A program made the translations under genes and the position numbers. DNA of 41,771 nucleotides from Halococcus saccharolyticus DSM 5350 (lineage in GTDB: Archaea; Halobacteriota; Halobacteria; Halobacteriales; Halococcaceae). Positions 8,614 through 15,329 of this stretch are shown piece by piece (the first letter of the stretch is position 1; each line of letters opens with the position of its first letter). The stretch lies in contig NZ_AOMD01000004.1 of assembly GCF_000336915.1 (NCBI RefSeq), forward strand, positions 1 through 41,771, written 5' to 3'. The notes beneath the pieces are model-generated. The model saw only the letters and a program-made list of their open reading frames with translations. It searched no databases and was not told where the DNA came from.

Positions 8614-9100
8614 GCTTGCCCTCGCCCGAGAGTGAGAGCATCTGTTTGATTTTCTCGAACGACAGCGAGGAGTCCTCGGACGCCCAGACCCATTTCTCGC
8701 TCGCGCCGAATCCCCAGATCACGCCGACGCCGATCCGAAGGATGTTCGAAATCGCCGGCTCGATTCCGATGAGCTCGACAAAGACGAACAGCGAGACGAG
8801 GCCGATACCGACCCCGACGACGCGTGTCGCGCCGTACTTCACCGCGCGCCAAAGCCACTGGCCGAAGCCCGCCGTGCCGTTCTCACGCCACGTCCAACTG
8901 TCGTTCATGATGTAGTTGGCAAAGATACTTACAGCGCTGCCGAGCAGTCCGGCGATAACGTATGGAACGATATCGACCGTGAGCAAGAACACCCCTTGAT
9001 TGATCGCGATACCCATGACCCCAACGATGAGGTATTTGACGAGCCGCTTGTTCTGTGGGTGGAACAGGGATCGCTCACGAACGGAATCGAGAACGCTCAT
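8606..9100 (-). CDS. GtrA-family membrane protein
   Basis: A 164-aa protein with four hydrophobic segments. The family-typical N-terminus is FVKYLIVG-like (here RLVKYLIVGVMGIAINQG), with the later NYIMNDSWTWRE motif that marks GtrA/DPMS-flippase-like proteins. Members are thought to flip or present polyprenyl-phosphate-linked sugars across the membrane, or to help glycosyltransferases do so. It lies between a GT4 transferase gene (4-nt ATGA overlap at 9097-9100) and the DUF2079 pair (8-nt overlap). That supports supply of a lipid-linked sugar to the DUF2079 proteins. The highly conserved order and overlaps argue for one operon. Confidence 0.9.
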   Translation of the reverse strand: MSVLDSVRERSLFHPQNKRLVKYLIVGVMGIAINQGVFLLTVDIVPYVIAGLLGSAVSIFANYIMNDSWTWRENGTAGFGQWLWRAVKYGATRVVGVGIGLVSLFVFVELIGIEPAISNILRIGVGVIWGFGASEKWVWASEDSSLSFEKIKQMLSLSGEGKRE

Positions 9101-10140
9101 ACGCGCACCTCCGTTCGGGTCGTACCGGCCTGAGCGGTCGGCGGCGACGTGAGCAGGTCCTTGAGCCGCGGATAGATCTCGTCGAAACCGTGTGTCTCCC
9201 CCTCCTCACGCGCGCGCTGACAGCGCTCGTCGTAGCCATCGTCGTGCCGCCATCCGGCGTGGAGGAGCTCGATGGCGTGGGCCATCCCGCGGGGTGTCTC
9301 CGCCTGAAGGATGGCCTCGTTCTCGCGGACGTGGGTCGCGAGCGGCGTCGTCACCACGGGAGTGCCCGACGCGCAGGCCTCGTTGATCACCATGCTGTCG
9401 GTGTCGACCCGCGCCGGGTGGAGGACGACGTGGGCGCGGGCGTAGGCGTCGGCGAGCTCGTCCTCGTCGAGGAAGCCGAGTCCCTCGACCGCTCCGGCAC
9501 CGTCGCCGGTCGTCACGACCCGGATTTCGGGCGAGAGGCGTTCTGCCACCGTCTGGATCGTGTCCCACCCCTTCTCCTGGATGTGGGCGGCGGTCGTCAG
9601 TACGGTGAACTCCTCGGCGCGGTCCTGTCTGTCGGGGCGGAACCGTTCGACATCGACGAAGTTCGGGATGTGGATCGTGTTCGGGTGAGGCGAATCGTAG
9701 GCCGGCGTCACGGTGTGGACCGCGTCGAACCGACCGAGATCGCGCTCGCCGATTGCCCGATAGAGGAGCTTTGTCGCGGTAGGAACGACCCCGTAGTGGG
9801 ACTCGAACAGTTTTCGTGAGACGAACGCCCACGAGTGGATGCCGGCAATGCGGGTCCCGCCACCGGAGAAGAACACCTCCGAGAGCGGGTTGTAGAAGAC
9901 GTACGCGGTGTCGAACCCGGAGAGATCGTGGTGCCACGCCTCTCGATAGGGGACTTCCGGGTGAAGGACGTCACGAACGTCGACGCGGCGCTCGCCGCCA
10001 GGGGCGTACGGCAGCGCGCGGATCACGACGTCGACCCCGTCGGCCGCGAGTCGGTTCGCGAGCGCGGTGACCCACTTCTCGCCGCCGCGGTAGTGCTCGA
10101 CCGAGAGATGGGGGCACAGAGCGATGCGCGTCCCAGCCAT
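9097..10140 (-). CDS. GT4-type (GT-B fold) glycosyltransferase
   Basis: A 347-aa cytoplasmic glycosyltransferase. The N-terminal Rossmann half begins with MAGTRIALCPHLSVEHYRGG (the acceptor side, with the GGxE motif of family 4). The C-terminal donor-binding half includes VLTTAAHIQEKGWDT and the sugar-nucleotide loop DTDSMVINEACASGTPVV. The usual EX7E motif appears as D-X7-E, so the first Glu is Asp. The length is normal for family 4. The donor and acceptor cannot be read. It is the first gene of a four-gene operon with gtrA-like and two DUF2079 genes and is divergent from the sulfatase-fold gene. The most likely role is building a lipid-linked surface glycan. Confidence 0.85.
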   Translation of the reverse strand: MAGTRIALCPHLSVEHYRGGEKWVTALANRLAADGVDVVIRALPYAPGGERRVDVRDVLHPEVPYREAWHHDLSGFDTAYVFYNPLSEVFFSGGGTRIAGIHSWAFVSRKLFESHYGVVPTATKLLYRAIGERDLGRFDAVHTVTPAYDSPHPNTIHIPNFVDVERFRPDRQDRAEEFTVLTTAAHIQEKGWDTIQTVAERLSPEIRVVTTGDGAGAVEGLGFLDEDELADAYARAHVVLHPARVDTDSMVINEACASGTPVVTTPLATHVRENEAILQAETPRGMAHAIELLHAGWRHDDGYDERCQRAREEGETHGFDEIYPRLKDLLTSPPTAQAGTTRTEVRV

Positions 10141-10249
10141 GACTATACAGTGGCGAGATCGTCGTTTGCAGTCGTTTCAGGCGATGTCGGGGACGAAGAG
10201 CGAACGGAGAAGCCGGTGTCGCGTGGAGGAACAGTCATTGACCGAACCG

Positions 10250-10265
10250 ATTGGCCGAAGCCAAT
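10250..10265 (-). repeat. inverted repeat forming a cUUCGg tetraloop hairpin
   Basis: On the minus strand the sequence ATTGGC-TTCG-GCCAAT makes a perfect 6-bp stem closed by C-G around a UUCG loop, one of the most stable RNA tetraloops. It abuts the AT-rich promoter-like TTTAAT box of the GT4 operon, so it may be a regulator site in DNA or a hairpin at the 5' end of the transcript. Confidence 0.45.
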
Positions 10266-10414
10266 TAAACATACCTATCGTTACCCGCTCGGGCCGCCGT
10301 CCGGGGTGAGCGCCCGTCCGAGCGACCGGCCGACGCCCGAACGGCCGCCGATTTCATCGATTGGCTGGGTCGTGGTTTGCCATCCGGTGGCGACGCCGCT
10401 CCGATGTATAGTAA

Positions 10415-10421
10415 GATAAAT
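10415..10421 (+). promoter_or_regulatory. TATA-like box of the sulfatase-fold gene
   Basis: GATAAAT is centred about 30 nt before the ATG at 10448, consistent with a leaderless or very short-leader transcript. Confidence 0.5.
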
Positions 10422-10447
10422 CCCCGCCCGAGCGGTTCGGTCCGACA

Positions 10448-11800
10448 ATGAAGACGCTGCTGCTCACCATCGACGCGTGGCGCGCCTCGCACGCCTCGTT
10501 CATGCCCGATCCGGCGGGCGATCACACGCCAAACCTCGCGCGGCTCGCAGAGGACGGCGTCGTGTTCACCGAAGGCGTAAGCCACGGCCCCGCGACGCCG
10601 TACGCCTTTCCATCCGTGTTCACCTCGACGCTCCCGCTCGATCATGGCGGGTACGAGCATCTGAGCGAGGACCGGACTCTCGTGAGCGAGGCACTCGACC
10701 GAGCGGGCTGGCGGTCGGTCGGCGTCCACGCCAACCCGTGGCTCGGCGAGAAGTACGGCTACGCCCGGGGGTACACCGACTACCGCGACGTCGGCGAGTT
10801 CGGTCTCCCGGGTCTCGAACGCGGCCGGCAGTTCCTGCTCAACAACTTCTCGCTCGATCATCCCGTCTATCGCGCCGCGCAGTACGTCTATCGCTACGCC
10901 CAGAAACCACTTCGTACAGTCACGGGCGACGCCGCCGAAATCGAGATCGCGCGCGAGGCGCTCGAAGACGCCGACGACGACACGTTCGTCTGGACCCATC
11001 TGCTCGAACCCCACGCCCCCTACACCCCGCCGAAACGCCACCGCGAGGCGGTCGGCGTGCCAGAAATCGAGGATAGCCCCGCACAGCTCGTGACGCGCGC
11101 CCAGCACGAACCCGAATCGTTCACCGAACGCGAGCGCCGGGTCGTCCGGGGACTGTACGCTGCATCGGTCCGTCACGCCGACGAGAAGGCAGGCAAACTT
11201 CTCCGGAGTGTGGACGACGACACACTCGTGATCGTGACCGCCGATCACGGCGAGGCGCTGTTCGAGCACGGGCAGGTCGGCCACGAGCCGAACCTTCACG
11301 ACGAGCTGGTCCACGTCCCGTTCTTGGTCCGGCCACCGGCTGGCGCGGAGACGAGTATCGGCACCGTCGACACACAGGTGCGCCACATCGACATCGCACC
11401 GACGATCCTCGACTACGCCGGTGTCGATGCCCCGACAAGCTACCGAGGCCGATCACTCCGACCGGCGATCGAAGGCGACGACCTCGACGACGAACTCGTG
11501 ATCAGCGAGGTCGCCTCGACCCCGACCGAGCCGGGTCGGCTCGCACCGGACGCGCTCCAAGTCGCGGTCCGAACGCCGGAACGGAAGCTGATCTACACTA
11601 ACGACGGGATCGAGGGGTTCGATCGTCGGGACGATCCCGGCGAGCGCGATCCGATCGCGGACCCGACCGGCGAGGACTGGGACGCGCTCCGCGCCGCACT
11701 CGACGACCGCCTCGCAGCGATCGAGATCGCGGATAGCGACGGTGTCGAACGGGACGAAGACGTCCAGAAGCGACTCCAGGATCTCGGCTACCTCGAATAA
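10448..11800 (+). CDS. sulfatase/alkaline-phosphatase-fold hydrolase
   Basis: A 450-aa cytoplasmic-looking protein (no signal peptide) of the alkaline-phosphatase superfamily, sulfatase branch. Visible features are the N-terminal metal Asp in LLLTIDAWR (D9), the nucleophile region ATPYAFPSVFTSTLP (residues 49-63), HLLEPHAPYTPP (residues 184-195), and the metal-binding TADHGE (D266, H267) followed by GHEPNLHDELVHVPFLV. The classical sulfatase C/S-x-P-x-R signature is absent. The aligned position is Thr50 followed by Pro, with Phe in place of Arg, so formylglycine chemistry is unlikely. The true activity could be a phosphodiesterase, phospho-sugar transferase or threonine-type sulfatase. It is divergent from the glycan operon and close to an arylsulfotransferase-like gene, which suggests a surface polysaccharide role. 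Confidence 0.8.
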   Translation: MKTLLLTIDAWRASHASFMPDPAGDHTPNLARLAEDGVVFTEGVSHGPATPYAFPSVFTSTLPLDHGGYEHLSEDRTLVSEALDRAGWRSVGVHANPWLGEKYGYARGYTDYRDVGEFGLPGLERGRQFLLNNFSLDHPVYRAAQYVYRYAQKPLRTVTGDAAEIEIAREALEDADDDTFVWTHLLEPHAPYTPPKRHREAVGVPEIEDSPAQLVTRAQHEPESFTERERRVVRGLYAASVRHADEKAGKLLRSVDDDTLVIVTADHGEALFEHGQVGHEPNLHDELVHVPFLVRPPAGAETSIGTVDTQVRHIDIAPTILDYAGVDAPTSYRGRSLRPAIEGDDLDDELVISEVASTPTEPGRLAPDALQVAVRTPERKLIYTNDGIEGFDRRDDPGERDPIADPTGEDWDALRAALDDRLAAIEIADSDGVERDEDVQKRLQDLGYLE

Positions 11801-11846
11801 GCACCGTCCGAAGTTTTCTGCTCGCGCGGTCGAGTCGCTGCCGTTC

Positions 11847-12035
11847 TCAGAGCGTCCACTGTGGATCGCGCGGCCGCCAGATCACCCGTTCGTCGAACAT
11901 CGGGCTCCGACCGCGGTGATCCTCGCAGGGCGCTCCCGGGACCGATACCTCCTGCAAACACGGTTGTTCGTCCTCCCCAGGACGGGCGCACACCGGCGCT
12001 CCGCTTTCGTTCGTCGGGTACGTTCCACTCCCCAT
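11847..12035 (-). CDS. small cysteine-containing protein, probably N-terminally incomplete as called
   Basis: From the only ATG in this frame (12035) the protein has 62 residues, with C16, C26, C37 and H40 arranged like a possible metal site (VCARPGEDEQPC, then APCEDH). The composition is acidic and third codon positions are mostly G/C. The same frame stays open upstream to 12125 and reads like protein (IERRQQLGDILRAHAGRE, then DFLDLLDNGC directly before the ATG), but contains no ATG, GTG or TTG before the TGA at 12126-12128. Either translation starts at 12035, a non-standard start is used, or an indel has damaged the start. It lies between the convergent sulfatase-fold and arylsulfotransferase-family genes, in the 345-bp gap at 11801-12145. 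I do not recognise the family with certainty. Confidence 0.5.
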   Translation of the reverse strand: MGSGTYPTNESGAPVCARPGEDEQPCLQEVSVPGAPCEDHRGRSPMFDERVIWRPRDPQWTL

Positions 12036-12145
12036 ACACCCGTTATCGAGTAGGTCGAGAAAGTCCTCGCGGCCTGCGTGTGCTCGTAGTATATCACCCA
12101 GTTGCTGGCGTCTCTCGATTTCACCTCAATCGTGGCGGACAGAAG

Positions 12146-13474
12146 CTATCGGTTCCACCGACCACTCACGATCAACACGCCCCCGACGAGCGTGAGGATG
12201 ACCGCGCCCGCGATCACACCGATGTGCCACGGCTGGAACCACGTCGGGAGCGAAACCACGAACGAGAGCCCGGCGTAGGCCCGATCGACGAGCGGGAGCG
12301 CGGATCCGGTCGATCGGCCAGGAGTGTCGCCGCTCCCGTTGAGCCGCGAGGTTCGATCGTCGTTGATGAGTTCACCGTAGGGGAGTCGCTCGGCCTCGTA
12401 GGGCCAAATCCCGGTGTCGGCGCTCCACACCGTGGTGCCGTTCGGCGTGACCTCGACGACACGGTTGTTTCGGGAGTCGGTGATCAACGTATTGCCGTTC
12501 GGCAGGCGGTCGGCGTCGCGCGGCCAGTCGTACCGGACGCCGTTCGAGGTGTCGACCCCCCACGAGACGTCCCACTCGCCCTCGTTCTCGTGGAGTTCGA
12601 TCACGCGGTCGTTCTCGCTGTCGGCGACGAGAACCGCGCCGGAATCGAGTGACTGCGGGTTGTGCTGGTGGTCCATGACCTCGGGATCGCCACACCGCAC
12701 GTCGCCACCGCTGTCGTTGCTGTAGTCCGCGAGCCCGTTGTTCCGCTTGCAGTTCGCGTCGTTGCCTTGCTCGCGGTCCTCGTTGATCACGTCGACCACA
12801 CCCTCACCGCGCTCGATGACCAGTAGCTGGTTCGCGTTCCGGACCGACACCATGTAGCGACCGTCGCCGACCCGATCGACGTCGTTGATGTGAAGCCAGT
12901 CGGTGGTCGTCACGTCGGGCGGCGCGTCGTAGTGCTGGCTGGCGTTCCACTGCCAGGTGATCGTGCCGTTTTCGGCGACGGTGAGGATCCGCTCGTACTC
13001 CATGTCGGTCAGGAGGTACTCGCCCGAGGGCAGCTTCTCGACGTCGTGGACCTCACTGTTGAGTTTCGTCCGTACTGGGAACGACCACTCGTTCGCGACG
13101 GTGGGCTCCGGCCCGGGTTCGATCAGCCGAAAGCCCGTCCGGGAACACGGCGATTCGTACGGGCCACAGGACTGCTGACCCTCAGCAACGAACCCCGCGA
13201 GAACGGAGCCGTTGTCGAGCATCGTGACGTCGAAGTAATCGACGTTATCGCTCCCGATCCGCCAGAGCGGGTCGCCGTTCGCATCGAGCATCGCGACTCG
13301 CCCCTCGGCCTGCATCCCGACGAGCGTCCGGCCACGATCGGTCGTCGAGTCGTTCGCCGATCCCGCCCCGGCACCGGGTGTGGTCGCCGCACTCACCGCG
13401 AACGATCCGACGACGCCCACGACGGCAAGAAGGATCAGTACCGCCCCGAGTCGCTGGCGGGAAAGCGAACGCAT
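12146..13474 (-). CDS. arylsulfotransferase-family (ASST-like) membrane-anchored beta-propeller
   Basis: A 442-aa protein with membrane helices at about 8-30 and 417-437 and an extracytoplasmic propeller between them. Its repeated blades include WRIGSDNVDYFDVTMLDNG and YDWPRDADRLPNGNTLITD. Three His motifs match the arylsulfate sulfotransferase pattern: EVHDVEKLPSG (H143), WLHINDVD (H195) and MDHQHNPQSL (H269, H271). Members with known activity move sulfate between phenolic molecules without PAPS; haloarchaeal members are uncharacterised, so the substrate is open. Four Cys in the propeller (103, 110, 242, 261) could form disulfides. It lies between the sulfatase-fold gene and the DPM1-like gene and is transcribed with the latter's orientation, fitting a sulfated-glycan role. 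Confidence 0.85.
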   Translation of the reverse strand: MRSLSRQRLGAVLILLAVVGVVGSFAVSAATTPGAGAGSANDSTTDRGRTLVGMQAEGRVAMLDANGDPLWRIGSDNVDYFDVTMLDNGSVLAGFVAEGQQSCGPYESPCSRTGFRLIEPGPEPTVANEWSFPVRTKLNSEVHDVEKLPSGEYLLTDMEYERILTVAENGTITWQWNASQHYDAPPDVTTTDWLHINDVDRVGDGRYMVSVRNANQLLVIERGEGVVDVINEDREQGNDANCKRNNGLADYSNDSGGDVRCGDPEVMDHQHNPQSLDSGAVLVADSENDRVIELHENEGEWDVSWGVDTSNGVRYDWPRDADRLPNGNTLITDSRNNRVVEVTPNGTTVWSADTGIWPYEAERLPYGELINDDRTSRLNGSGDTPGRSTGSALPLVDRAYAGLSFVVSLPTWFQPWHIGVIAGAVILTLVGGVLIVSGRWNR

Positions 13475-13541
13475 GATACGCGAATCGAAGGTCGGGACCC
13501 GATTTAGTGCTATTGGTTCGTCGCTCAGGGCTCCGGCGCGG

Positions 13542-14288
13542 CTACGGACTCTCGACTGAAACCGGAACGTCCCGCTCGCGTTCGGCGTAGCCGTTGCGCC
13601 GGAGGTCGTAGATATGCGCGAGGAAGCCGAGATACTCGTCGGCAGTCAGTTTCGACTCGCCGCGCTCGCGTTCGGTGAACACGTACGGCACCTCCGCGAT
13701 CCGGTCGTACTCACATTTCATCAGGACTTCGAGCAGGATCTTGTAGCCGGTGGGCGCGAGCGCAACGCCGTCGATGATCTCGCGTCGGATGGCGAAAAAC
13801 CCGCTCATTGGGTCCGAGATACCGCGTGTCGGGGCAAGTGCGAGCTTGGTGATCGTCATCGCGCCGCGGCTGACGATCCGGCGGAGCAGCGACCAGTTCT
13901 CGACACCACCGCCGGCGACGTGGCGACTCCCGATCACGATGTCCGCGCCGGTGTCGAACGCCTCGATGAGTGCGGGGAGCTTCTCGGGCGGATGCTGGAG
14001 ATCGGCGTCGATGACCGCACACAGCTCGGCGGTCGCTTCGTCGAACCCGCGTGAAACCGCGGTTGCCAGGCCGGATTCCTCGGTGCGGCGGACGATCCGC
14101 ACCGCTTCTGCCCCCTCGTACGCGTCGGCGACGAGCTGCCACGTCTTGTCGGGCGAGTCGTCGTCGACGACCACGATCTCGAAACGGTAGTCCGCAAGCG
14201 CCGCCCGACATCGGTCGACGACGCGCTCGATGTTCTCGCGCTCGTTGTAGGTCGGAATGATGATCGAGACCGATCGCGACCCCGTCAC
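13542..14288 (-). CDS. DPM1-like polyprenyl-phosphate mannosyltransferase (GT2)
   Basis: A 248-aa GT2 enzyme without membrane helices, like DPM1-type dolichol-phosphate mannose synthases. Motifs are VSIIIPTYNERENI at the N-terminus, VVVDDDSPDKTW (about 39-50), the metal-binding DAD (residues 94-96) in AVIDADLQHPPEKLP, ISDPMSGFFAIRR, and a C-terminal ERERGESKLTADEY. It should transfer a hexose (probably mannose or glucose) from a nucleotide sugar to dolichyl phosphate on the cytoplasmic face. Such lipid-linked sugars feed GT-C-type transferases like the DUF2079 candidates nearby. The start is GTG 14288, overlapping the TGA of a 35-codon upstream ORF; the nearest good promoter box is 135 nt upstream. 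Confidence 0.88.
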   Translation of the reverse strand: MTGSRSVSIIIPTYNERENIERVVDRCRAALADYRFEIVVVDDDSPDKTWQLVADAYEGAEAVRIVRRTEESGLATAVSRGFDEATAELCAVIDADLQHPPEKLPALIEAFDTGADIVIGSRHVAGGGVENWSLLRRIVSRGAMTITKLALAPTRGISDPMSGFFAIRREIIDGVALAPTGYKILLEVLMKCEYDRIAEVPYVFTERERGESKLTADEYLGFLAHIYDLRRNGYAERERDVPVSVESP

Positions 14289-14392
14289 GGTTCCTCGGCC
14301 ACCCCCATCCAGCCGGCGGCTGTGGCTCCCTCGGCCGATCTCCGGCTCGGGGTTCGCGTCGTCGGCACACCACCGGGCGCTATGCGTTGCAT
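14285..14392 (-). CDS. possible 35-aa upstream ORF coupled to the DPM1-like gene
   Basis: An ATG at 14392 opens a 35-codon frame (MQRIAPGGVPTTRT...GVAEEP) whose TGA overlaps the GTG start of the mannosyltransferase gene (GTGA at 14288-14285). The strong TATA-like box at 14422-14430 would start transcription only a few nucleotides before this ATG. The first ribosome entry on a leaderless mRNA would therefore be this ORF. No domain is visible and the composition is poor in acidic residues, so it may be only a leader or chance frame. Confidence 0.35.
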   Translation of the reverse strand: MQRIAPGGVPTTRTPSRRSAEGATAAGWMGVAEEP

Positions 14393-14421
14393 TCGATCGT
14401 AGCGACCCTCCCGCGCCGAGG

Positions 14422-14430
14422 GATAAAAAC
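14422..14430 (-). promoter_or_regulatory. TATA box of the DPM1-like transcript
   Basis: Read on the minus strand the sequence is GTTTTTATC, a good haloarchaeal TATA box in GC-rich surroundings. It predicts a start of transcription near 14400, about 110 nt before the DPM1-like GTG and about 8 nt before the 35-codon upstream ORF. Confidence 0.55.
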
Positions 14431-14521
14431 CGCTCGTCCTTGGATCGTACGCTTCGACCGGTATCCCCACCCCGACGACGGACGAAAACGCGTAAGTCCG
14501 TGCTCGCCGTGGTTTCGGGGG

Positions 14522-15064
14522 ATGACCTCGGGCGTCGAATCGACCGACTGGCTCCCCCTCACCCCTGGAGAGGAGGTGCTCTGGGCCGGGACACCGAGCC
14601 TCGCCCCGGCGACGCTTCCGATGGCGATCGGGTTCGGCCTGAGCATGGTCGGCGTGTGGCTCTCGCGCGAGGTCGAGGTTCCGCGGGTACCTGAGCAGTT
14701 CGCGCTCGTCCTCGTCCCGATCGGGCTCGCGATCGTCGCGTGGGCGTATCTCTCGCGGTGGAGCACCCGGTACGTGTTCACGACGAAGGCGATCTACGAG
14801 AAGTCCGGCGTGTTCTCGCTGTCGGTCACGCGAGTTCCGATCGGGCGAGTCCAGAACACCGCCTTCGATCAGTCGTTGATCGAACGCACGTTCTCGTACG
14901 GCGACATCGCAGTCTACACCGCCGGTTCTGGTGGCGTGAACCTCGCACTCAGCAACGTTCCCGACCCGGAGCACGTGAACGGGCTGGTGACCACACAGCT
15001 CAGCGAGTCGGCAGCCAGCGGGACCGAGCGCGAGGTGGCGAGCGCGGGTCGTCCCACATCGTAA
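14522..15064 (+). CDS. bacterial-type PH-domain (bPH2) membrane protein
   Basis: A 180-aa protein beginning MTSGVESTDWLPLTPGEEVL. Two adjacent membrane helices (about 38-76) are followed by a YdbT/bPH2-type pleckstrin-homology-like domain. Its typical line is RYVFTTKAIYEKSGVFSLSV, then RVPIGRVQNTAFDQS and GDIAVYTAGSGG. Family members sit in the membrane and have no known enzymatic role; some are linked to stress or envelope maintenance. Longer in-frame starts upstream are rejected because they would extend into the promoter region. The next gene begins 3 bp after the stop, so the two form an operon. Confidence 0.85.
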   Translation: MTSGVESTDWLPLTPGEEVLWAGTPSLAPATLPMAIGFGLSMVGVWLSREVEVPRVPEQFALVLVPIGLAIVAWAYLSRWSTRYVFTTKAIYEKSGVFSLSVTRVPIGRVQNTAFDQSLIERTFSYGDIAVYTAGSGGVNLALSNVPDPEHVNGLVTTQLSESAASGTEREVASAGRPTS

Positions 15065-15066
15065 CC

Positions 15067-15327
15067 GTGTCGCGACCGCCCCGATCGATCTACGGCGTCG
15101 ATCCACGAACCGTGATCAGGCTCGTCACCGTCGTCGTGGTGTTCGTTCCTCTCTTTGCACTGTTCCACGAGGTACTGTCCGCATACGTCGATCTTCTCAC
15201 CGCGACCGGAGTCCCATCGAGCCGGGAGCTAACGCTGGCGTTGCTGGCGGCGTTCTCGATCTTCCCGCCACTCATGATCGCCATACGGATCGCTGATCTG
15301 CTCTACGATCGGTACATCGACGAGTGA
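15067..15327 (+). CDS. small two-helix membrane protein
   Basis: An 86-aa protein from GTG 15067, 3 bp after the bPH2 gene. It has a short basic N-terminus (VSRPPRSIYGVDPRTV) and two hydrophobic segments (about 16-40 and 50-75), and ends in an acidic YDRYIDE. I do not recognise a family. The spacing implies co-translation with the PH-domain protein, and both are membrane proteins, so a partner role is reasonable inference. It is convergent with btuD, with 2 bp between their stops. Confidence 0.65.
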   Translation: MSRPPRSIYGVDPRTVIRLVTVVVVFVPLFALFHEVLSAYVDLLTATGVPSSRELTLALLAAFSIFPPLMIAIRIADLLYDRYIDE

Positions 15328-15329
15328 GC

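Larger units (their letters stand above)
10141..10447. promoter_or_regulatory. 307-bp divergent intergenic region (GT4 / sulfatase-fold gene)
   Basis: No credible gene was found here. It holds two probable promoters. Leftward, the TTTAAT sequence around 10262-10268 (read on the minus strand) would give the GT4 operon a leader of about 100-120 nt. Rightward, GATAAAT at 10415-10421 lies about 30 nt before the sulfatase-fold ATG. A perfect hairpin at 10250-10265 overlaps the leftward AT-rich box. Confidence 0.5.

Noticed and set aside
10265-11386. 373-aa minus-strand frame opposite the sulfatase-fold gene
   Set aside because: Antisense shadow; it would also overlap the divergent promoter.
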